Positions 29,863 through 37,793 of a stretch of 37,793 nt of DNA are shown here, piece by piece. This stretch comes from Gammaproteobacteria bacterium (lineage in GTDB: Bacteria; Pseudomonadota; Gammaproteobacteria; Pseudomonadales; Litorivicinaceae). A program made the position numbers and the translations under genes. Numbering within the stretch: position 1 is the stretch's first letter; the number at the start of each line of letters is the position of its first letter. Location: positions 1 through 37,793 of the forward strand of contig PBZS01000084.1 of NCBI GenBank assembly GCA_002730235.1, in the 5' to 3' direction. Under the pieces are notes generated by a model. The model had not been told where the DNA came from. It saw only the letters and a program-made list of their open reading frames with translations, and made no database searches.

Positions 29863-30458
29863 TTCCCACCCTCCAGGACCTGTGGATGGGTTTTAAAGTA
29901 GCCCAGCGTCTCAGCCAATGCGTCGACCACAGCTCGCGGTGTAATGGTCGCACCAGTAAAGCTATCGAACTGTCCACCATCTTTAGTCACAGCCCATGCT
30001 GTGGGACTCAGATCCTCATATCTCAGACCATTGAATTGTAAAATCCAATCGGTTTTTTGGGTGTCGATTTTATCACCAAGTCCCGGTGTTTCTTTGTGGT
30101 CGATGGCTCGAACCCCGACGATTCGTTGTTCGAGGTCAAGCGCGAGAAGTAACTTGATCGTCCCACTGTACCCCTCGACTGCACGAAATGGGATTACCGC
30201 ACCGATCTGTAGTTGGTCATTATCAATTGGGGTCACCGGTAATGGGTTTATGAGTGAAACCGGTGCGTCGGTAGCTAATACTTTATAAACCGGGTTGCCG
30301 ATTTTGCCATCAGTGAGGAGGGGCTTGGCGAGCGAATATAGCCGCTCAATCCGGGCCTTTTCTTTCGATTCAATAATCATGGGCTCCGTGATCACGTAAA
30401 TAATACCGACAAAGGCGCTGGCAATCAGACCAAAGAGTGCGAGGCGAAAGGTCATCAT
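29859..30458 (-). CDS. rnfG: Rnf complex subunit G
   Basis: KETPGLGDKID and FDSFTGATITPRAVVDAL (covalent flavin site). Confidence 0.95.
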   Translation of the reverse strand: MMTFRLALFGLIASAFVGIIYVITEPMIIESKEKARIERLYSLAKPLLTDGKIGNPVYKVLATDAPVSLINPLPVTPIDNDQLQIGAVIPFRAVEGYSGTIKLLLALDLEQRIVGVRAIDHKETPGLGDKIDTQKTDWILQFNGLRYEDLSPTAWAVTKDGGQFDSFTGATITPRAVVDALAETLGYFKTHPQVLEGGK

Positions 30459-31471
30459 CGTCCTCCCGAGCCCTTTACACTGGACTCATGACCCATAATG
30501 CGTGGTCTTGTGTAGTGATCAATCATGGGCGCAGTGAAGTTCATCAGCAGCACCGAAAAAGCAATCGCATCCGGATATTGTCCGTAGGTCCTCATCGAGT
30601 AGGTTAGAACACCAACGCAGATCGCAAACCAGAGTCGTCCCCTAGGGCTCGTGGCTCCAGAAACGGGATCTGTCAGAATGAAAAATGCAGCGAAGATACC
30701 TGCGCCCGCGATTAGGTGCACCCAAACAGGTGTCGCGGTGTCAGGATCGATACTGAAAAATGCGCTAATCACAATCAGAGTGGCCAAGAGCCCGACAGGG
30801 GTATGCCAGGTGATGACACGCTGATAGATGAGCCACAAGCCACCTAACAGGTAGGACAATGCGACCCACTCATAGCCATAAATAAGACCAAGATGGGCTT
30901 TAGTAAAGAGTGGATGATCTGAAGCCTCTATCGCAGTCAGTGAGAGGAATTGGGTTCTATAGAGATCCAGCATGGTGGCGCCTGTAAGCGCGTCATTCGC
31001 CTGACCAACATACGCTGCCCAGGCAGCGCTGATGCTTGGTGTTGTTAATGGATTTATCCAGAAAGTTGTCATTGCAACGGGCGCTGAAATCAGCATCAAC
31101 GCGTATCCGAGCATGGCAGGATTAACAGGATTTTGACCAAGCCCCCCATAAAGATGCTTGCCAAGGATGATTGAGGAACCGCTAGCAGCGACGATCAACC
31201 ACCATGGTGCTGCCTGAGGCAGTGACAGTGCGATCAGAACACCCGTGAGTGCGGCCGAGAGATCCCTAAGGCGTGGCATGAGTGCGCGGCCGCGCAATGA
31301 AATACAGAGCGCCTCCGTAGCAACCGCTGTGAAGATAGAAGTCGCTAGATTGAATAGAACCCCTGGCCCAAAAAAGATCGTCATGGCGACGATACCTGGA
31401 ATCAATGATATCAATACCGAACGCATCACGATTGCGGTATTCCTAGGTGGGTAGGCAGGCCGTTTGATCAT
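30455..31471 (-). CDS. rnfD: Rnf complex subunit D
   Basis: LYGGLGQNPVNPAMLGYALMLIS; DALTGATMLD flavinylation motif; hydrophobic. Confidence 0.95.
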   Translation of the reverse strand: MIKRPAYPPRNTAIVMRSVLISLIPGIVAMTIFFGPGVLFNLATSIFTAVATEALCISLRGRALMPRLRDLSAALTGVLIALSLPQAAPWWLIVAASGSSIILGKHLYGGLGQNPVNPAMLGYALMLISAPVAMTTFWINPLTTPSISAAWAAYVGQANDALTGATMLDLYRTQFLSLTAIEASDHPLFTKAHLGLIYGYEWVALSYLLGGLWLIYQRVITWHTPVGLLATLIVISAFFSIDPDTATPVWVHLIAGAGIFAAFFILTDPVSGATSPRGRLWFAICVGVLTYSMRTYGQYPDAIAFSVLLMNFTAPMIDHYTRPRIMGHESSVKGSGGR

Positions 31472-32937
31472 GAGGCCGCTTCCCGGGCTTTCCTAGCTTT
31501 TTCAAGGGCCTCGCTGCTTTTCGCTTTGCGTGTTAGACGTTTAAGGTCCTGCTCTGCAGCGATTCGTTTTAATCGTAGATTGCGTGTTTCGAATCGTTCT
31601 CGCGCCTCTGATGATCGTAGCCGTTTGGCCGAAATTTCTTTGGTTTGAAACCAGCCAAGCCGAAACCATTCAGCGAGCGGAATATGACTCGGACACACTG
31701 TATCGCAAGCGGCGCACTCTACACAGTCCGTCAGGCCCTCGTGAATTGCGTGATTTAAGGCCCCTCCTTTGAGGGCAAAAAGCATCAGTTGTGGTTGCAG
31801 ACGGACGGGGCACACGGTTGCACATGCGCCGCAGCGGATACAGGGTGACTCTGGTTGAAGCTCTACGCTGCGGGCTAATAAGCAATTCGTTGTTTTCGTG
31901 ATTCCTGCAGCAAAATCAGTGATTGCGAAACCCATCATTGGGCCACCAACCGTGATTGAGTCGAGAAGTTCTGGATCTGTACCTGCTGCTTCAATCAAAT
32001 CAGTAATTGGTGTTCCAATGGGTGCTATTACATTTCTTGGTCTGGCTAAGGCTTGCCCGGTAAGCGTGACCAGTCGGTCTGTTATCGATTTACCATCGAT
32101 GGCTCTCGACAGATCAATCAACGTCCCTGGGTTGTGGACGATCACACCCGTCTCGACGGACCGAGATCCAGTCGGGATCTCAATACCTAGCGTCAACCAT
32201 ACCAATTGTCTTTCAGATCCTGACGGATATTTAGGATCGAGCAGCACGATATCGAAGAAACAGTTCGAATGATATTGCTTGAGAACTCCCTCAATCGCTG
32301 TCAGTGCTTCGGGTTTGTTATTTTCGATTCCGATAACAATCGTCTTGATATCAAGTGCCTGAGATAGAAGATAAGCGCCCCGAATCATGGAGTGAGTATC
32401 GATCTGCATCAGGGTATCGTCGGCGGTTATATATGGCTCACATTCAGCGCCGTTGATAATCAGTGTCGTAGTGCCGTCTATCCATCTTTTGAGACTGGGG
32501 AAGCTGGCTCCGCTCAGCCCTAAAACACCCGCCTCTATTGCTCGATCCCTCAATGTATTTGCGTCAAACGGCCAACTAAGGGGATTCAGAGATTCCTGGG
32601 TATCGGATCCATCAGGCTCTATAACGATGCAGGAACTGCGCTCTCCGGAGGGATGGGTCATCGCATGATCAGTGATATCAACGACAATGCCCGCGCGTGA
32701 GGCGACATGGATGATCCCACTGTGACAACGAATAATCGGAGTTCTTTTTGCGACTTGATCACCGATAGAGACGATTGACTCGCCGGGGCCGCCTCCTGAG
32801 AAATGGATAGGAAATGTCAGTCGCGTTGGCGTATTAACGAACGAACAGGGTTCCGCTGTCGAGAGGGCCTTATAAGTCTCAGTATATATACCACCCTCCA
32901 GCTTGCGCTCACAATGTCTGATTTGGTAGTCAGCCAT
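31468..32937 (-). CDS. rnfC: Rnf complex subunit C
   Basis: [36 protein letters not shown] and [22 protein letters not shown] ferredoxin motifs. Confidence 0.96.
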   Translation of the reverse strand: MADYQIRHCERKLEGGIYTETYKALSTAEPCSFVNTPTRLTFPIHFSGGGPGESIVSIGDQVAKRTPIIRCHSGIIHVASRAGIVVDITDHAMTHPSGERSSCIVIEPDGSDTQESLNPLSWPFDANTLRDRAIEAGVLGLSGASFPSLKRWIDGTTTLIINGAECEPYITADDTLMQIDTHSMIRGAYLLSQALDIKTIVIGIENNKPEALTAIEGVLKQYHSNCFFDIVLLDPKYPSGSERQLVWLTLGIEIPTGSRSVETGVIVHNPGTLIDLSRAIDGKSITDRLVTLTGQALARPRNVIAPIGTPITDLIEAAGTDPELLDSITVGGPMMGFAITDFAAGITKTTNCLLARSVELQPESPCIRCGACATVCPVRLQPQLMLFALKGGALNHAIHEGLTDCVECAACDTVCPSHIPLAEWFRLGWFQTKEISAKRLRSSEARERFETRNLRLKRIAAEQDLKRLTRKAKSSEALEKARKAREAAS

Positions 32938-33523
32938 GCTTCATCTCAATCCTTTCAAACCGGTCTGATGAAATCATATTAGGATGCTGTGGCGTCCAGA
33001 AATTGGATACTTTCGGTCTTGGCACCATGTCTATGCAATCCACAGGGCACGGGTCAACGCATAGGTCACAGCCTGTACAGTCATCCATAATAACGGTATG
33101 CATAAGCTTTGTGGCACCGACGATTGCATCCACCGGACATGCCTGAATACACTTCGTGCATCCGATACATTCGTCTTCAATAATGAGTGCAACCAAGTCC
33201 TGCTCGATAATATTTTTATCAGCATCCAGCGCAAGAGAGTCAACACCCAGAAGATTCGCGATGCGATCAACTGTGGCTTGTCCGCCCGGTGGGCAAAGAT
33301 TTATCGCCTCTCCATATGCTATCGCTTCGGCATAGGGTTTGCACCCTGGGTGCCCGCACTGACCGCATTGCGTTTGTGGGAGCAGTGCGTCGATAGGATC
33401 GACCAAAGGATTTCCGTTGACCTTGAATGCTTTTGATGCGTACTGGAGTAATAGTCCCCCGATCAAGCCGATCGCTGAGAGCCCGATGACGGCTGCACCA
33501 ATTGACACGATACCGTCTGTCAC
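32930..33523 (-). CDS. rnfB: Rnf complex subunit B
   Basis: [57 protein letters not shown]. Confidence 0.97.
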   Translation of the reverse strand: MTDGIVSIGAAVIGLSAIGLIGGLLLQYASKAFKVNGNPLVDPIDALLPQTQCGQCGHPGCKPYAEAIAYGEAINLCPPGGQATVDRIANLLGVDSLALDADKNIIEQDLVALIIEDECIGCTKCIQACPVDAIVGATKLMHTVIMDDCTGCDLCVDPCPVDCIDMVPRPKVSNFWTPQHPNMISSDRFERIEMKHG

Positions 33524-34101
33524 AGTCGGATCATTCCGCTAAAGCCCATGAACGCGAGAGCCATAAAACCAGCAGTAATCAGCGCGATGGAAGCGCCTTG
33601 GAATGGTTCGGGGATATCGGCCAGTTGCAAGCGCTCACGAACCCCGGCGAACAATATTAAAACTAACGAGAACCCTAATGCCGCGCCAAGTCCATAAAAT
33701 ACAGATTCGACGAGCGTGTAGGCCCGGGCGGTGTTTAATAGAGCAACTCCCAAAACGGCGCAATTGCTCGTGACCAGTGGAAGATAAATACCAAGTACGC
33801 TGTGTAGTAGTGGTGATGCCTTCTTTACGGCAAGCTCGGTAAATTGAACGGCTACGGCGATTGCCATAATGAAAGCCAATGTCCGTAGCCACATCGCGTC
33901 CAATGGAATTAGAAAAAGACTCTGCAGCAGGTAGGCTACGACAGAAGATAAGGTGAGAACAAAGGTCGTAGCGAACGACATACCGAGGGCGCTGTCAATT
34001 CGTGACGAGACGCCCAAAAACGGGCAAAGCCCCAGAAATTGGACCAACACAAAGTTGTTGACTAGGGCTGCTGAAACAATCAACAGTAATAAATCTGTCA
34101 A
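33520..34101 (-). CDS. rnfA: Rnf complex subunit A
   Basis: [55 protein letters not shown]. Confidence 0.97.
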   Translation of the reverse strand: MTDLLLLIVSAALVNNFVLVQFLGLCPFLGVSSRIDSALGMSFATTFVLTLSSVVAYLLQSLFLIPLDAMWLRTLAFIMAIAVAVQFTELAVKKASPLLHSVLGIYLPLVTSNCAVLGVALLNTARAYTLVESVFYGLGAALGFSLVLILFAGVRERLQLADIPEPFQGASIALITAGFMALAFMGFSGMIRL

Positions 34102-34190
34102 CCGGTCTCTCCAGACAACCCAGAGCGACTGAAAGTAGTATCGAACTTAGACGAACTGCGTGCTATTTTTTTGTGTTCCATCGAATCCCC

Positions 34191-36224
34191 TTAGCGAACA
34201 CGTTGGCCAGCCTTAGCGCCTCGATCGGGTTCCAACAAATAAATATCTGATCCGCCGGGGCCTGCTGCGAGGACCATGCCTTCTGATATTCCAAATTTCA
34301 TTTTTCGAGGCGCTAGATTGGCAATCATGACTGTTTGGCGACCGACCAGGTCTTCGGCCTCATAGGCCCCTTTGATGCCACTGAAAACCTGACGGGTTTC
34401 ACCGTCAAGATCGAGCGTGAGTCTTAACAACTTGTCGGCACCCTCAACAGCCTCTGCGGCAACGATCGTTACGACTCGTAAATCCACTTTGGTGAAGTCA
34501 TCAATAGTGCACTCGGGTGCGATCGGTTCGTTATTAGTTGCGACCTCAGATTTTGATGGATTGTCAATTTCATTTACGTCGGGCTGAATCATGGCCTCTA
34601 CATCTTTCATCTCAATCCGGGTTAACAGTGGCGTGAATGGGGCGATGGTATGATCGAGAATTGTGTCATTCAGGGTCTCATAGTCAAGCGAATCAACTTG
34701 AAGGAATTCCTGCACCTTCCCTGCGAGCACGGGCGTCACTGGCTTCAGATAGAGCACTAGCATCCGGAATGCATTTATGGCCGTGGTGCAGATCGGCTGT
34801 ACTTCTGCGAGCGTATCTTCGTTCTTAGCGAGCTGCCATGGTGCAACAGCCGCTATCCAGACGTTGACGTCATCAGCGAGTGCCATGATTTCGCGTGTGG
34901 CTTTGGAGAACTCTCTCTTTTCAAAGGCAGAACGAATATTTGGGCCTTTGGCTCGGATGGCTTCGATCAGTTCGGGATTCGCTAGATCAGCAGACAACTG
35001 ACCGTCGAATTTCTTAGTAATGAATCCAGCGGTCCTGCTCGCGATGTTTACGAGTTTTCCGACCAGATCCGAATTGACCTTCTGTACGAAATCCTCGAGT
35101 GAAAGATCAATGTCCTCGATGTGAGCAGAGAGTTTGGTTGCAAAGTAATAGCGCAAGTATTCAGGATCCAAATGATCGAGATAGGTACGTGCCTTGATAA
35201 AGGTTCCCCGGGACTTCGACATCTTCCGCCCATCAACAGTCACGAAACCATGCACATTCACACCGGTTGGCGTGCGGTAATTTGCTTGATTCAGCATTGC
35301 TGGCCAGAAAAGGCAATGAAAATTTACGATATCCTTACCGATGAAGTGATAGACCTCTGCATCACTTTTGGGACTCCAAACAGAATCGAAGTCAAAGTCG
35401 TTCTTGTCACACCACTCTTTAAAAGCACCCATGTAGCCGATTGGTGCGTCGAGCCACACATAAAAGAACATTCCCGGATGATCGGGGACCTCGAAGCCGA
35501 AGTATGGGGCATCACGAGAAATGTCCCAACTCTTGAGTCCACCCTCTATCCACTCAGCGAGCTTGTTGGCAACTTCTGATTGCAACCGACCTGACCGAGT
35601 CCAGGCTTTCAAGAACTCCGCATGCTGGTCAAGTTCAAAGAAGAGATGCTCTGTGTCCTTGAGCACAGGGACCGCACCGGATAGCGTTGATTTGGGATCT
35701 TTAAGTTCTGATGCCTGGTAGGTGGCACCGCAAGCCTCGCAGTTATCACCGTACTGATCATCAGTACCACATTTGGGGCACGTACCTTTGACGTAGCGAT
35801 CTGCAAGGAACAGTCCTTTCTCTGGATCGAACAGTTGCGAGATGGTCCGCGCTTTGATGCCGCCCGCATCACGGACACGCGAATAGATCAGTTCCGAGTA
35901 ATGCCGGTTGGCCTCGGTGTGCGTCGAGGAGTAGTGATCAAAATCAATATGGAAATCGCTAAAATCGGACTCATGTTCTGCCTTCACATCAGAGATAAGT
36001 TCCTCTGGTGTAATGCCAAGTATTTGTGCGCGGAGCATGATCGCTGTACCGTGAGCATCGTCGGCGCACACATAGACGCACTGATGCCCAGATTGCTTTT
36101 GATAGCGAACCCAAATGTCAGTTTGGATATACTCAAGCATGTGGCCTAAATGAATCGATCCATTGGCATAGGGCAGGGCGCTTGTGACTAAAATAGTGCG
36201 TTTGTCTGTCGGCACAGGCTGCAC
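34191..36224 (-). CDS. metG: Methionyl-tRNA synthetase
   Basis: [55 protein letters not shown]-terminal tRNA-binding domain. Confidence 0.98.
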   Translation of the reverse strand: MQPVPTDKRTILVTSALPYANGSIHLGHMLEYIQTDIWVRYQKQSGHQCVYVCADDAHGTAIMLRAQILGITPEELISDVKAEHESDFSDFHIDFDHYSSTHTEANRHYSELIYSRVRDAGGIKARTISQLFDPEKGLFLADRYVKGTCPKCGTDDQYGDNCEACGATYQASELKDPKSTLSGAVPVLKDTEHLFFELDQHAEFLKAWTRSGRLQSEVANKLAEWIEGGLKSWDISRDAPYFGFEVPDHPGMFFYVWLDAPIGYMGAFKEWCDKNDFDFDSVWSPKSDAEVYHFIGKDIVNFHCLFWPAMLNQANYRTPTGVNVHGFVTVDGRKMSKSRGTFIKARTYLDHLDPEYLRYYFATKLSAHIEDIDLSLEDFVQKVNSDLVGKLVNIASRTAGFITKKFDGQLSADLANPELIEAIRAKGPNIRSAFEKREFSKATREIMALADDVNVWIAAVAPWQLAKNEDTLAEVQPICTTAINAFRMLVLYLKPVTPVLAGKVQEFLQVDSLDYETLNDTILDHTIAPFTPLLTRIEMKDVEAMIQPDVNEIDNPSKSEVATNNEPIAPECTIDDFTKVDLRVVTIVAAEAVEGADKLLRLTLDLDGETRQVFSGIKGAYEAEDLVGRQTVMIANLAPRKMKFGISEGMVLAAGPGGSDIYLLEPDRGAKAGQRVR

Positions 36225-36308
36225 TCCTTGTTACGGTGCAAGAGAGATCGCAAGTATACCGTTACTGACGCAAGTTTTGGCTTCCTGTTATTTAAAACGG
36301 AGACGATT

Positions 36309-37409
36309 TTGACCACCTCCATTTATGATCGTGTAATTGCTATCCTCTCAGAGTGTGATGATCCCTATCGTGGAACTAATCTTGGGCGTCACGGCGTTCT
36401 CACTCGGTGCGATCTTAACGACGGTGAACTCGGGATTGAGCTCACATTTCCCTACCCTTTGGCTGGGATTACACGGTCGCTTGTCGAACAATTGAAACCG
36501 AAACTTGAGGGAATCGACGTTGTCCGGGAAGCGTTCATTCAGGTTTCTCACAAAGTTCCTCTCACCACCGCACGTGAGGGGACAGAATCTATATTGGGTG
36601 TTCGGCAGATATTTTGTGTGGCCTCGGGCAAGGGTGGTGTGGGAAAGTCGACAACGGCTGTAAATCTCGCTCTGGCATTGCGGGCTGAGGGAGGACGTGT
36701 TGGACTGCTTGATGCGGATATTTATGGGCCTTCCCAGGCCTTGATGCTTGGAGTTCAGGGTCAACGTCCTGAAACACCGGATGGTAAATCATTCAATCCA
36801 GTGATCGCGCAAGGTATTTCCGTGATGTCGATGGCATTTTTGCTGACAGAACGCTCTCCAACAATTTGGCGAGGACCTATGGTCAGTGGTGCGTTCACGC
36901 AGATGCTCCGCCAGACGAATTGGGGAAATTTAGATTACTTAGTCATCGATTTACCGCCCGGAACGGGGGATATCCAATTGACTCTCAGCCAGCAAGTTCC
37001 TGTGAATGGAGCGGTCGTCGTGACTACGCCCCAAGATATTGCATTGCTCGATGCGCGTCGTGGTATCGAAATGTTCAGGCGCGTAGAGGTGCCTGTGCTG
37101 GGCGTGATCGAGAACATGTCACTTCACTGTTGTCCAAAATGTGGACACACGGAGCACTTATTTGGAGAAGGCGGCGGTGATAGAATTGCGGCAGAATATG
37201 ACACTGAATTGCTGGGTGCTCTGCCCTTGGATCTGGAAATCAGGCAACAAACTGATAGCGGTAATCCCTCTGTGATCAGTGATCCGGATGGTTCTGTTGC
37301 GTTGGTGTATCGGGATATTGCGCGACGGACAGGGGCGAGACTATCTCTATTTGCTGAGCGGAACGGCTCGAGCAGTTTAATTGCCAAAACCAAAGGGGCC
37401 GACGAGTAA
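36309..37409 (+). CDS. mrp: Mrp/ApbC-family iron-sulfur carrier P-loop ATPase
   Basis: VASGKGGVGKSTTAVNLALAL; LDADIYGPSQALMLG; IDLPPGTGDIQLTL; CCPKCGH. ORF opens at 36228; TTG at 36309 (LTTSIYDRVIA) is a plausible start. Confidence 0.95.
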   Translation: MTTSIYDRVIAILSECDDPYRGTNLGRHGVLTRCDLNDGELGIELTFPYPLAGITRSLVEQLKPKLEGIDVVREAFIQVSHKVPLTTAREGTESILGVRQIFCVASGKGGVGKSTTAVNLALALRAEGGRVGLLDADIYGPSQALMLGVQGQRPETPDGKSFNPVIAQGISVMSMAFLLTERSPTIWRGPMVSGAFTQMLRQTNWGNLDYLVIDLPPGTGDIQLTLSQQVPVNGAVVVTTPQDIALLDARRGIEMFRRVEVPVLGVIENMSLHCCPKCGHTEHLFGEGGGDRIAAEYDTELLGALPLDLEIRQQTDSGNPSVISDPDGSVALVYRDIARRTGARLSLFAERNGSSSLIAKTKGADE

Positions 37410-37412
37410 TCC

Positions 37413-37793
37413 ATGACTATTAAATCTGACCGCTGGATTCAGCAAATGGCAGAAACTCAGGCAATGATTTCGCCATTTGAAGCAGGACAAGTACGAGAGC
37501 GTGATGGCGAGAATTTAATCTCGTATGGCACGTCGAGCTACGGCTACGACGTTCGCTGTGCTGATGAGTTCAAAGTATTTACCAATATTTATTCTGCTGT
37601 TGTCGATCCAAAAAACTTTGATGACAACAGCTTTATCGATATTGAATCGGATGTTTGTATTATTCCCCCGAATTCCTTTGCGCTCGCACGTACCGTCGAA
37701 TATTTCAAAATTCCAGGGGACGTGTTGACCATCTGTCTCGGCAAGTCGACTTATGCGCGTTGCGGAATTATCGTAAACGTCACCCCACTCGAA
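37413..37793 (+). CDS. dcd: dCTP deaminase, N-terminal part; truncated by window end
   Basis: ATG 37413 opens [58 protein letters not shown]...[19 protein letters not shown], open to the end. Confidence 0.96.
   Translation, partial: MTIKSDRWIQQMAETQAMISPFEAGQVRERDGENLISYGTSSYGYDVRCADEFKVFTNIYSAVVDPKNFDDNSFIDIESDVCIIPPNSFALARTVEYFKIPGDVLTICLGKSTYARCGIIVNVTPLE

Noticed and set aside
28613-34101. nth-rnfEGDCBA cluster as a novel electron-transfer system
   Set aside because: This is the standard gammaproteobacterial Rnf arrangement with all expected Fe-S and flavin motifs; nothing unusual seen.
35121-35579. 152 aa plus-strand ORF inside metG
   Set aside because: Antisense shadow ORF within metG.
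36348-36764. 138 aa minus-strand ORF inside mrp
   Set aside because: Antisense to an mrp gene with clear P-loop motifs; no domain recognised.
1-37793. CRISPR arrays, tRNA or rRNA genes
   Set aside because: No regularly spaced repeats, tRNA-like cloverleaf ends or rRNA sequence were noticed by eye; a tRNAscan/Infernal run would be needed to exclude small RNAs.

Overview
This 37.8 kb window looks like a gammaproteobacterial chromosome segment. Much of the core gene order resembles Pseudomonas/E. coli: guaA(3' end) ... tadA-purL-rsmJ-dgt, tesA/ybbA/ybbP, SCO, acs plus a CrbR/ErdR-like regulator, rnt-pyrC, argG, nth-rnfEGDCBA, metG, mrp, dcd. The guaA-tadA interval, which is usually short, holds about 11.5 kb of accessory DNA. 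Its first 5.4 kb is AT-rich and bracketed by the guaA 3' end (232-309) and a decayed second copy of that end (about 5737-5838). The two copies match at 60 of 78 positions by hand alignment, with no gaps, and the second still reads INEIGGVSRVTYDVSLRTPVTIE*. This is the signature of a genomic island integrated at the 3' end of guaA, although no integrase is visible. The island carries one six-gene minus-strand operon: SAM methyltransferase, stand-alone acyl carrier protein, MaoC-like dehydratase, GNAT-like protein, FkbH-like glyceryl-transfer HAD protein and NodB-like polysaccharide deacetylase. It encodes no ketosynthase, adenylation domain or FkbI/FkbK-type dehydrogenase. I propose a compact ACP-dependent sugar or glycan N-acyl remodelling pathway as the best candidate for an undescribed system here. 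To its right is a second accessory block: a class III cyclase/TolB-like/TPR protein, a GST-like protein, an EamA transporter, a divergent BKACE and a class V aminotransferase. All functional calls come from motif recognition by eye; no searches were run.
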